The notes under the pieces were generated by a model. It was not told the DNA's origin. It saw only the letters and a program-made list of their open reading frames with translations, and did no database searches. The position numbers were made by a program, and so were the translations under genes. A stretch of DNA of 64,000 nt from UBA4416 sp040387475. GTDB lineage: Bacteria > Bacteroidota > Bacteroidia > B-17B0 > Aurantibacillaceae. Each line of letters starts with the position of its first letter. The stretch's first letter is position 1. Below are positions 49,720-57,945 of the stretch, piece after piece. The stretch is taken from positions 1 through 64,000 of the forward strand of contig JAZKDT010000017.1 in the NCBI GenBank assembly GCA_040387475.1, in the 5' to 3' direction.

Positions 49720-50569
49720 AGTTTTTTGGTATATTCAGCGTTAATTTTTGCGGCTGATTTATCTCTATGCGAACATAGCTAATTTTAAGGTCTATTTTCT
49801 TCTCTGCCCTTATCTCAATATTAACATTGTGTGGTGCAAAAACAGAGTCAGACGCAAGGAATTTGTCGTATTTTGCATGAAAACTTCTGTTTGTAGATGC
49901 ATCTTCAAAAGAATTGTTAATAATTTTAAAATTATCAGGATTTAATCTCATCGTTTGTAACGAACGTTTTAATGAATCCTGGCCACTGTTAATCCGGCGT
50001 AATTTACGTTTGCGTACAGTACTTAGCAAATACTGGCAGTTTTCCCGGTCTACAACCGGCTTCATTTTACTGTCATCGTCATCAAAATCTGCACTATTTC
50101 CAATCAAAGCGGCTTGTATCAAATCAAAATCCAGATCAGCGTTCAATAACTGGTTAATATAATTAAAGTCACCTTTAAAATATTGCTTCTTCACATACAC
50201 AACCATTTTAACCGAATCTTTGGTAATGAGCAATTTAGCAATATCAATCAATCCAACAGCCTGTATGGAGATCCAGATGGCACTGTCTTTTCTAACTTTT
50301 ACACGTATATCCAAATTATGATCTTCACCATCTATATTAACTTCAGCGTCGGCTTTTGCGCTTAACCAATTATAGTTTAATTCACTTTCTTTGATGTGCT
50401 TGGATAATGATTTGGCTGTTTTAAATAACAGACGACATCTGCCTACGGTATCTTCTGTTTGAATTTGTGCTGTTTGTTGAATATGTTTTTTGGGTTTGCA
50501 TGATAGCATAACGAAGAATATGCAAACCAGACACAGGCAAAAAACAGAAATATGGTTCTTTTTAATCAT
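49685..50569 (-). CDS. DUF4292 lipoprotein
   Basis: A 294-aa protein with a lipobox in LCLVCIFFVMLSC (Cys24). The mature part is a beta-rich, LolA/LppX-like fold pattern (SELNYNWLSAKADAEVNIDGEDHNLDIRVKVRKDSAIWISI). This matches the DUF4292 family, thought to carry lipids or lipoproteins across the periplasm. It sits between the TPR lipoprotein and EnvC-like genes in a conserved envelope operon. Function is inferred from fold and context only. Confidence 0.75.
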   Translation of the reverse strand: MIKKNHISVFCLCLVCIFFVMLSCKPKKHIQQTAQIQTEDTVGRCRLLFKTAKSLSKHIKESELNYNWLSAKADAEVNIDGEDHNLDIRVKVRKDSAIWISIQAVGLIDIAKLLITKDSVKMVVYVKKQYFKGDFNYINQLLNADLDFDLIQAALIGNSADFDDDDSKMKPVVDRENCQYLLSTVRKRKLRRINSGQDSLKRSLQTMRLNPDNFKIINNSFEDASTNRSFHAKYDKFLASDSVFAPHNVNIEIRAEKKIDLKISYVRIEINQPQKLTLNIPKNYDPIPIKKETR

Positions 50570-50591
50570 TTAATTTTTTGTCTGCTATTTT

Positions 50592-52310
50592 TTATTCTAA
50601 AAATTCAGAACCGGCCCCTGCTTCTTTAGCTTCCATCCAATATTTTAAAGCTTCTTCTTTTTTATCCAGTTTGTAAAGTACGTCTCCGTAATGTTCAGCA
50701 ATTGCACTTTTATTACCTATTTTAACCGCTCTTGCCAGCCATACTTCCGCCTCTTTATACTTCCCTTGCTGGTATAATATCCAACCATAAGTATCCAGGT
50801 AGGAACGGTTATTAGGCGACAATTCATTACTTCTTCTCGAAAACTTCTCTGCTTTTTCCAGTTTCTCTTTTCTTAAAGACAAATAGTATGCATAATTGTT
50901 TAATATCGAAGGATCATCAGGATCTACTTTCAAAGCATCGTCATACGCTTTATCCGATTTTTCGTATTCTTTGGTAGCGTTATAGGTTTCTCCCAGACTT
51001 GAATAAAAATCTTTTAGCAGTGGGTTATTATTGTAAACAAATTCTAATCCATCGTTTAAAGATTCAATAGCTTTCTTATAATTTTTTAGGGTGATATTGG
51101 TGATGCCGTTAAAAAAATAAGGGAAGGGTTGATTCGGGAATAATTCAATGGCTTCTGAACTATGAGCTTCAAGCGAAACGTGCTCACCTAACTCAGCTTC
51201 AACTCTCATAAGTTCATGCCAGATACTATAATTGCTTTTGTCCAGTTTGATTGCCTGTTCGTATTCATCACGTGCTTCTTTGAGTTTATTGTCCTTGTAT
51301 AAAAAGGCGGCGTATATCGCATGAATATCTGCGGAAGTTGGGTGGAGTTTTATAGCAAGATCGCATAATTCATTTGCCTGCTGCTTATATTCACTATTAA
51401 TTTCAGACAACTCAAAATAAGATCTTAATATTTTAACTTTAATATCCGGGTCGAGATCCGGACTTTGAAACGCTATTTTTATTTCTTTGTAAAAATTCTC
51501 TTTATCATTCTGTAGTTTATAATAATCGGCTAACGCTAAATGTATAATCGGATTATTTGGATCATTTTTCAACACACTTTGGTAAGTACTCAGGGCTTTT
51601 TCGTTTTGACCTGTTTCCTGGTAAAATTCGGCCAGGTAGGTGTAATATCTTATTTCAGAAGGATTTGCCTGAATGAGTTTTTGAAATTCTTGTTCAACTT
51701 CGGTAGTTTTTTTTAATTGTTTTAAAAGCTTGATTTTGTTAAGTGTAAAACCTTCGTTTTGTCCGAATTTTTTTTCGAGATCATCATAAGCTTTAAAAGA
51801 TTTTTCATAGTTGCCGCCATACATATATTCAGCAGCTAAACCTTCGTAAAAATCAGAGCGATTTGGATAATTTTTTATAAGCCTTGCATATACATCTGCA
51901 GCTTGTGCGAACTGGCGCTTGTTATGTAGGCATTCAATGTAAAGTAACTGATACCATTCATTTTTAGGTTCTTCGTTAGCACATTCCTTACCATATTTCA
52001 AAGCACTATCGTACAAGCCGTTAAACCGGTAAATGTTTCCCAATTCATATTTGACTGCCGAAGAAGAAGGGTCTATTTTAAGGCATTCTTTAAATTTATC
52101 CTCCGCAATTTCAATGTTACCTTTCATTCTCTCTTTGCAGCCTTCTATAAAATAAAATGCAAATTTCGTCTGGTTTTCTTCAGAAATTCCATTTTTAGAA
52201 TTGGTTGTTTCAGACTTGGAAGAAGACGCAGGTTTAGTAGATTTACAGGAAACAACAACAACTGTGAAACACAGTTGCAGTATTAAAAACATATAATGTA
52301 TTGATCTCAA
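50592..52310 (-). CDS. TPR repeat lipoprotein
   Basis: A 572-aa protein with a signal peptide and lipobox (VVVVSC, Cys22). The rest is almost entirely TPR helix-turn-helix units (for example EIAEDKFKECLKIDPSSSAVKYELGNIYRF), about 13 by spacing. TPR lipoproteins act as scaffolds, often at the outer-membrane periplasmic face. It is the second gene of the operon, between the nucleotidyltransferase and DUF4292 genes; this gene order is, to my knowledge, common in Bacteroidota. No enzymatic motif. Confidence 0.88.
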   Translation of the reverse strand: MRSIHYMFLILQLCFTVVVVSCKSTKPASSSKSETTNSKNGISEENQTKFAFYFIEGCKERMKGNIEIAEDKFKECLKIDPSSSAVKYELGNIYRFNGLYDSALKYGKECANEEPKNEWYQLLYIECLHNKRQFAQAADVYARLIKNYPNRSDFYEGLAAEYMYGGNYEKSFKAYDDLEKKFGQNEGFTLNKIKLLKQLKKTTEVEQEFQKLIQANPSEIRYYTYLAEFYQETGQNEKALSTYQSVLKNDPNNPIIHLALADYYKLQNDKENFYKEIKIAFQSPDLDPDIKVKILRSYFELSEINSEYKQQANELCDLAIKLHPTSADIHAIYAAFLYKDNKLKEARDEYEQAIKLDKSNYSIWHELMRVEAELGEHVSLEAHSSEAIELFPNQPFPYFFNGITNITLKNYKKAIESLNDGLEFVYNNNPLLKDFYSSLGETYNATKEYEKSDKAYDDALKVDPDDPSILNNYAYYLSLRKEKLEKAEKFSRRSNELSPNNRSYLDTYGWILYQQGKYKEAEVWLARAVKIGNKSAIAEHYGDVLYKLDKKEEALKYWMEAKEAGAGSEFLE

Positions 52311-52366
52311 ATTTTTGCCTTTCGCCCTCTATCTGTCAATGTTACTCATTCGTTAACGGGCCTTCA

Positions 52367-53377
52367 TTAAAAAGTAATAGTTGTATAATCGCTCATGCTC
52401 ATATCCAAAGCTTTCCCTTTTACTTCCGCGCCCTCTCCAATCATACTGTTTGTAATAACTGTATGACTTAATTTTGTATTTGATTGGATAATGCTATTTT
52501 TTATGATGGCGTCACAAATGTTGCTGCCTGCACCAATAGAAACGTGTGGCCCAACAATGGCATCTTTAATTACCACATTGTCGCCAATAAAACAAGGTTC
52601 AATGATGATGCTGTTTTCTGTACTTAAATTTTTACCTTTCAGATGTGCTTTGCCTTTTTCAAATTCGAGTACACGTTGATTGGTGTATACCGTAGCATCT
52701 TTATTACCGCAGTCTAACCATTCGGTTACTTTCCCCGGCATAAAAGCGATACCTTTCTGTTTCATATTTTCAAGAGCGTTGGTTAATTGATATTCACCTT
52801 TTTCCTTGATGTCGTTATCTAACAAATACTGTAATTCTTTTTTCAGATTATCTCCGTCTTTAAAATAGTAAATGCCGATAATAGCAAGATTACTGATAAA
52901 TGTTTCCGGTTTCTCGATAAAATCTGTGATCACACCGGCATCATTTAATTTCACTACACCAAACTGACGGGGATCTTCAATACCCTGCACCCAAATTACG
53001 CCTTCCTGATTTGTATCCATCACAAAATCAGCTTTAAACAAGGTGTCTGCAAAAGCTACTACTGTTTTACCGGTAATGCTGTCTTTTGCACACATGATCG
53101 CATGAGCCGTGCCCAGTGCTTTATCCTGGTAACAAATAGTGCCTTTAGCTCCTTGAGACTCGGCAATTTTAATCAGATTATCTTCTACTTCTTTTCCAAA
53201 ATCAGAACCAATGATAAAAGCAATTTCGTCTACTTTTTCGCCGCATACTTTGGTAATATCTTCTACAAGTCTTTGTACTATTGGTTTTCCTGCAACATTA
53301 ATTAAAGGTTTAGGAACTGTAAGCGTGTGTGGACGCATACGTTTTCCCTTGCCTGCCATTGGTATGATAATCTTCAT
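52367..53377 (-). CDS. Sugar-1-phosphate nucleotidyltransferase
   Basis: A 336-aa NDP-sugar pyrophosphorylase. The N-terminal signature MAGKGKRMRPHTLTVPKPLI (7-26) binds the nucleotide. The C-terminal part (about 245-336) is a left-handed beta-helix (hexapeptide repeats, NVVIKDAIVGPHVSIGAGSN), as in RmlA/GlmU-type enzymes. The sugar cannot be read from sequence; mannose-1-phosphate or glucose-1-phosphate are the usual choices. It heads the operon with the TPR lipoprotein, DUF4292 and EnvC-like genes, pointing to surface-polymer or envelope synthesis. Promoter near 53409-53443. Confidence 0.88.
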   Translation of the reverse strand: MKIIIPMAGKGKRMRPHTLTVPKPLINVAGKPIVQRLVEDITKVCGEKVDEIAFIIGSDFGKEVEDNLIKIAESQGAKGTICYQDKALGTAHAIMCAKDSITGKTVVAFADTLFKADFVMDTNQEGVIWVQGIEDPRQFGVVKLNDAGVITDFIEKPETFISNLAIIGIYYFKDGDNLKKELQYLLDNDIKEKGEYQLTNALENMKQKGIAFMPGKVTEWLDCGNKDATVYTNQRVLEFEKGKAHLKGKNLSTENSIIIEPCFIGDNVVIKDAIVGPHVSIGAGSNICDAIIKNSIIQSNTKLSHTVITNSMIGEGAEVKGKALDMSMSDYTTITF

Positions 53378-53408
53378 AAATTGGTTATAAATACGGTATT
53401 AAACACAA

Positions 53409-53443
53409 CAAATATAATATTAAAAAGTTGAGATTTTGCCAAA
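53409..53443 (-). promoter_or_regulatory. Promoter of the nucleotidyltransferase operon
   Basis: On the minus strand TTTG (53443-53440), 23 bp, then TATATTTG (53416-53409). The -7 matches exactly and the spacing is slightly long. A leader of about 31 nt results. Confidence 0.55.
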
Positions 53444-53536
53444 TTCAGAGCAGTTATACACCTATATTTTAACAATTAATCATTTTTGTGACTTTATTGA
53501 ATTTTGGAATTATAGCCTTAAAATAGCCCATTTTAT

Positions 53537-54616
53537 ATGACTAAAAATTACTTTTCCCTGTTTCTTTTTCTCCTGGTATTCACGGCGTTTTCAAATGCAT
53601 GCAAAGCACAATTATTTAATGGTTCGTTTCAACCCTATTGGATTATTTACGACGACGAAGCAAATGGCCAAAATCCTGGGAAATTTAAATTCGATTTTAA
53701 AGAAATTAAGGTGACCATTGGAAGAACGCATTACAGGTATATATATAACTACGACAAACAAAAACGCTTATCTTCTTATCTGGAAGAAAGACCTAAGCAT
53801 CCTTCAAAAAACAGAGGTTTTTTAGTGAGTTACCATTCTGAATCAAAAACGCAGAAAAACAGGGTTGTTTGGTTTAAAAGACAGGTAGCTTATAAGTATG
53901 ACAGTTCTCAATATAACCTGTATGATAAACTGATTTATTATCATGTTGCCGACAAAAATGGAAATTTAAAAGCAAAAGATATTTATGAATACGATAGCAC
54001 TTTAATTGTTAAACACGAAAACTTCAAATACAAAAAACATCAACCGGTACTTCACGGAAGACAAGTTTACGAATATGAAATTGATAAGCAATTAAAAAAA
54101 GTAACTTACTATAATAGAAAAGGAAAAGCTTATAAGAACACGTTATTTGATTGTAATCCTGGCGGAGTAAATCACAAAATAGCCAGAGACAGTATTTATA
54201 AGTGCGTCAAATATGAAACTGATAGCCTGGGAAATAAGATTGAGATCACTATGGAAAATGTAAAGAACAGATCAACTAAGGTAGTGAAGTATTTTAACAG
54301 CCAAAATAAACTGATAGCACAAAAGCACTTTGATGTCAAAAAGGACGTGCCTTTGTTTTACTCATTTGTTAATCCCGAAACGGGTGCTACTATCAAACAT
54401 ATAAATTTTAACAAAGGAAAAGAAGCCTACAAATTTGAGATACTATTTGACGATAAAAACAATAAAAAGGAACTGAGAACTTATTATAAAAATAAAGTAA
54501 CCTCCGTATTTAGATTTGAATACGATCCACAAGGACTTTTAGTGCAAGGTAAAGGATACAATCGCCATAATAAGTTAGAGCGCACTGTTTTTTATACATA
54601 TGGGTTAAAAGAGTAG
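53537..54616 (+). CDS. Exported protein with YD-like repeats, function unknown
   Basis: A 359-aa protein with a signal peptide (about 1-24, NYFSLFLFLLVFTAFSNACKAQ). The mature part has many short beta hairpins of the type YEYD/YNYDKQKRL, YEYEIDKQLKKV and FEYDPQGLLVQ, similar in rhythm to RHS/YD repeats. It is Lys/Tyr-rich, about 15% Lys. No RHS core or toxin domain follows. Similar proteins are common in Bacteroidota with unknown roles. It ends three bases before the convergent SDR gene. Confidence 0.65.
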   Translation: MTKNYFSLFLFLLVFTAFSNACKAQLFNGSFQPYWIIYDDEANGQNPGKFKFDFKEIKVTIGRTHYRYIYNYDKQKRLSSYLEERPKHPSKNRGFLVSYHSESKTQKNRVVWFKRQVAYKYDSSQYNLYDKLIYYHVADKNGNLKAKDIYEYDSTLIVKHENFKYKKHQPVLHGRQVYEYEIDKQLKKVTYYNRKGKAYKNTLFDCNPGGVNHKIARDSIYKCVKYETDSLGNKIEITMENVKNRSTKVVKYFNSQNKLIAQKHFDVKKDVPLFYSFVNPETGATIKHINFNKGKEAYKFEILFDDKNNKKELRTYYKNKVTSVFRFEYDPQGLLVQGKGYNRHNKLERTVFYTYGLKE

Positions 54617-54619
54617 AGC

Positions 54620-55408
54620 TTACAAATTACCCGTTCTTCCGCCATCTACAGGTAAATTAATGCCGTTGATATATGATGCAGCAGGAGAAGCTAAAAACGC
54701 AACCGCATTTGCAATTTCTGATGCTTCACCAAAACGTCCCATTGGAATTTCAGATATCATTTCGTTAGTTACTGCATCTAATGCATGACCGGTTTTTGTA
54801 GATTTATTTTCGATAATTGTTTTTAAACGAACGGTAGATGTTGCACCCGGCAAAACATTGTTAACTGTAATGTTAAATTTGCCTAACTCGTTTGCTAATG
54901 TTTTTGCCCAATTAGCCACAGCCGCTCTGATTGTGTTAGATACACCTAAGTTCGCCAGCGGTGATTTCACAGAGGTTGAAATAATATTGATAATACGGCC
55001 GTATTTTGCATGCTTCATGCCTTCCATACAGGCGGTTGCTAAAATATGATTGCATATTAAATGATTATTAAAAGCTGATAAAAATTCATCTGTTTTTGCT
55101 AAATGTGCGGGGCCGGCAGCTGGTCCGCCGGTATTGTTCACTAAAATATGTACAGTTGGCTGGCGCTGCAGATAAGCATCAATGATCTGTCTTAATTCTT
55201 CAGGCTTACTAAAATCCACACAAAGATACGAGTGTAACTGACCAGCCGAAGTGCTTAATTCTTGCTTCACTGTTTTTAAAGCTTCTTCGTTACGGGCAAC
55301 TAACGTTACTGCTGCACCCAAATTTGCTAATTCCAATGCTATGGCTTTTCCTATTCCCTGGGTGCTTCCGCAAACGATGGCTTGTTTGTTTTTTAAGTCT
55401 AAATTCAT
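54620..55408 (-). CDS. SDR family oxidoreductase with unusual active-site sequence
   Basis: A 262-aa Rossmann-fold SDR. The NAD(P) motif GSTQGIGKAIALELA (14-28) and NNTGGPAAG are present, as is YGRIINIISTS with the catalytic Ser. The expected Y-x-x-x-K is absent: the sequence reads VSNTIRAAVANWAKTLA at the position usually containing the Tyr and Lys. The C-terminal PAASYINGINLPVDGGRTGNL is as in FabG-like enzymes. It may be a divergent active subgroup or a non-catalytic binder. It is convergent with the gene at 53537 and precedes tadA on the same strand at a distance of 99 bp. Confidence 0.85.
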   Translation of the reverse strand: MNLDLKNKQAIVCGSTQGIGKAIALELANLGAAVTLVARNEEALKTVKQELSTSAGQLHSYLCVDFSKPEELRQIIDAYLQRQPTVHILVNNTGGPAAGPAHLAKTDEFLSAFNNHLICNHILATACMEGMKHAKYGRIINIISTSVKSPLANLGVSNTIRAAVANWAKTLANELGKFNITVNNVLPGATSTVRLKTIIENKSTKTGHALDAVTNEMISEIPMGRFGEASEIANAVAFLASPAASYINGINLPVDGGRTGNL

Positions 55409-55506
55409 AATGTATGATGTTTAACCGCGAAGTTCGCACAGAGTAATGCAAAGTTCGCAGAAAATTTATTATTGTTTTTTAATTGATGATATCATTTTCT
55501 TTGCAC

Positions 55507-55953
55507 TTAATTTTTCCTCTTAGATGAAAAAAAATCTTTTAATAATGTCGAACATTCATGCTCCAGAATTCCTTTAGCAACAATTGTTTTTGGATGCAAT
55601 ACCATTTGATTTATTTTTGTGAATCCTTTTTTTTCATCTGTTGCCCCATATACTATTTTTGTGATATGTGTCCAGTGTAAGGCGCCGGCACACATCAAAC
55701 AAGGCTCAAGCGTTACATACAAGGTGCAGTCATTTAAATATTTTCCGCCAATAGAATTGGCCGCTGATGTTATCGCCTGCATTTCAGCATGGGCTGTTAC
55801 ATCATTCAATCGTTCGGTATAATTATGTGCCCTGGCAATTATTTTATTGTCAGCAACTACAACGGCGCCAACAGGAACTTCATCCGCGTCAAAAGCTTTT
55901 CTGGCTTCTTTCAGCGCTTCATTCATGAAATAATCATCAGAGTATAATTCCAT
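55507..55953 (-). CDS. tadA: tRNA-specific adenosine deaminase
   Basis: A 148-aa zinc deaminase converting A34 to inosine in tRNA-Arg(ACG). The zinc and catalytic motif is H55-A-E57 and P84-C85-L-M-C88. The N-terminal ALKEARKAFDADEVPVGAVVV is typical. Length is normal (about 145-165 aa). Its start is directly followed by the VOC gene's stop (one base apart), so they are cotranscribed. Confidence 0.95.
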   Translation of the reverse strand: MELYSDDYFMNEALKEARKAFDADEVPVGAVVVADNKIIARAHNYTERLNDVTAHAEMQAITSAANSIGGKYLNDCTLYVTLEPCLMCAGALHWTHITKIVYGATDEKKGFTKINQMVLHPKTIVAKGILEHECSTLLKDFFSSKRKN

Positions 55954-56334
55954 TTATGTGCTAAGCTTAAACTCAGGATTATAAATAAAACCAATGATGT
56001 TTTCCCATGGGTCTTTTACTGTTGCTACTACAATTTCTCCGCCCACGTTTTGTGGCTTTTCATGTTCAATAGCACCTAATGCCAATAAATGATTATATGC
56101 TTCATTCACGTCCTTAACGCCCCAATAGCATAATACGCTGTCGCCTTTTTCAACTCCCGTTTGTTCCTCTGGCTGAAGCCCCAACTCGTAACCACCAATA
56201 TTAAAGCCAACATAAAATGGTTCATCAAAATAAGGCTTAGTTCCAAAAGCCTTGTTGTACCATTCTTTGGCGTTATCAATGTTGCCTACTTTATAAATCG
56301 TAGTTCTTAATCCGAGTATGTTGGTTGATTTCAT
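55954..56334 (-). CDS. VOC family (glyoxalase/bleomycin-resistance-like) protein
   Basis: A 126-aa single-module VOC protein: two beta-alpha-beta-beta-beta units. The N-terminal TTIYKVGNIDNAKEWYNKAFG and the C-terminal ATVKDPWENIIGFIYNP fit the glyoxalase/extradiol-dioxygenase fold. The exact enzyme is not deducible. Two metal-site residues plausible at D/E near the ends. It lies between tadA and gltX on the minus strand. Confidence 0.8.
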   Translation of the reverse strand: MKSTNILGLRTTIYKVGNIDNAKEWYNKAFGTKPYFDEPFYVGFNIGGYELGLQPEEQTGVEKGDSVLCYWGVKDVNEAYNHLLALGAIEHEKPQNVGGEIVVATVKDPWENIIGFIYNPEFKLST

Positions 56335-56353
56335 TGGTTGTAAATGGAGTGTA

Positions 56354-57882
56354 TTATAATGTTGCCAATGCCTTATTTAACCTGGCAATTACTTCTTGTT
56401 TCCCTATTAAGGCAAGCATATCAAATAATTGAGCGCCACCTGCGACCCCCGTAGTTAAAACCCTTACTAACTGCATGTCAATTTTCCCTAATTCAGGTTC
56501 AACAGCAGCAAAAAGATCGTGAATGGATGTGATGGTCCAAGGTTCCAGGGCATTTAATTTTTCAGTCAATTTTGTATAAGTTGTTTTTGAATTTTCATTC
56601 CATTTTTTTGCCATTACTTTTTCATCATAACCCGTTGGAGCTACAAAAAAGTAAGCGCCAAAATCATAAAACTCAGTTACAAAATGCGCTTTCTCTTTAA
56701 TTAACCTGCAAAATTCCACCACAAAGGCTTTGTCTTTTTTAATGCCTTTGGCCTCTAGTAAAGGCATTACGGATTCTGCCAATTGCTCATCCGTTTGCAT
56801 CCTAAGGTATTGCTGATTGAACCATTTGGTTTTTTCGGGATCAAATTTTGCTCCTGATTTATTAACACGTTCAAAAGAGAAGTTCGAAATTAATTCTTCT
56901 TTACTTAAAATTTCGCGATTATCACCCGGATTCCAACCTAACAAGGCCAGCATATTTATAAAGGCGTCGGGTGTAAATCCAGATTCTTTATATCCAACAT
57001 AATCCATTTTATCGCGTGGATCATGCCAGTTTAATGGAAACATCGGTAAACCAGATTTATCACGTTTTGATAATTTACCGTTACCATCCGGCTTTAAGAT
57101 CAATGGTAAATGCGCTAGTTGCGGCATATCAGCTTCTAATCCTAAATAACGGTAAATTAAAATGTGTGATGGCGCACTCGGCAGCCATTCTTCGCCGCGC
57201 ACGGCGTGAGTTATTTTCATTTCAATATCATCCACAATGTGCGCTAGATGATACGTGGGCATGCCGTCGGATTTCAGTAAAACTTTGTCATCCACCTGAC
57301 TGGAGTTTACAGTCACCCAACCACGAATGATATCATGAAAACGAATCTCTTCATTACGCGGAACCTTTAATCGAACGACATATGGCGCGCCACTCTCCAT
57401 TAATTTTGTTACTTCATCTTCCGNNNNNNNNNNGGTAAGGTTAATGAGTTACGCATGTTTTGACGCGTGATAGCATTATACTGGGGGGCCACCACTTTAG
57501 CAGCTTCTAAACGCTTGCGCATTTCATCCAGTTCTTCCGATGTATCGAAAGCTATATAGGCGTTTCCTGATGCAATTAGTTGATCAGAATACTTTTTGTA
57601 AATACCTAATTCTTTGCGTTCACTTTGCCTGTAAGGAGCATATGGTCCGTCACCAAAACCAACTCCTTCGTTTGGTTCAATACCGCACCATTTTAATGCC
57701 TTAATAATATAATCTTCCGCACCGTCTACATAACGGGTTTGATCGGTATCTTCAATACGCAATACGAAATCACCACCATGTTTTTTTGCAAATAAATAAC
57801 TGAATAAGGCTGTGCGAACACCTCCCATGTGTAATCCACCGGTTGGACTCGGGGCAAAACGTAAACGAACTTTTTTTTCCAT
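56354..57882 (-). CDS. gltX: Glutamate--tRNA ligase, interrupted by N gap
   Basis: Charges tRNA-Glu with glutamate. The HIGH-type motif is PSPTGGLHMGG, and the KMSKS-type motif is KLSKRDKSG. I start at 57882 (MEKKVRLRFAPSPTGG) because a -7 element lies six bases upstream; an ATG three codons earlier is less likely. Ten Ns at 57424-57433 shift the frame in the file. Merging a one-base overlap (shared C) restores LTLPEDEVTKLMESG, as in homologues, and gives 505 aa, a normal length. So the gene is probably intact. The next genes downstream are the VOC protein and tadA. Confidence 0.95.
57424..57433. other. Assembly gap (10 N) inside gltX
   Basis: Minus-strand flanks end ..TTACC and begin CGGAAGATG. 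Sharing a single C restores LTLPEDEV in frame, so the gap probably hides no real sequence. Confidence 0.75.
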
Positions 57883-57888
57883 AGAGAG

Positions 57889-57896
57889 CAAAGATA
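57889..57896 (-). promoter_or_regulatory. Bacteroidota -7 element of gltX, leaderless start
   Basis: TATCTTTG on the minus strand matches TAnnTTTG, six bases before the gltX ATG at 57882. Confidence 0.55.
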
Positions 57897-57945
57897 AATA
57901 TAAAATTTAAACTGTTTTTAATAAAAAATAAGTAGCTTTAAATCA

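Noticed and set aside
57400..57434. gltX split into two genes
   Set aside because: The split coincides with ten Ns and the protein reads through when a one-base overlap is merged.
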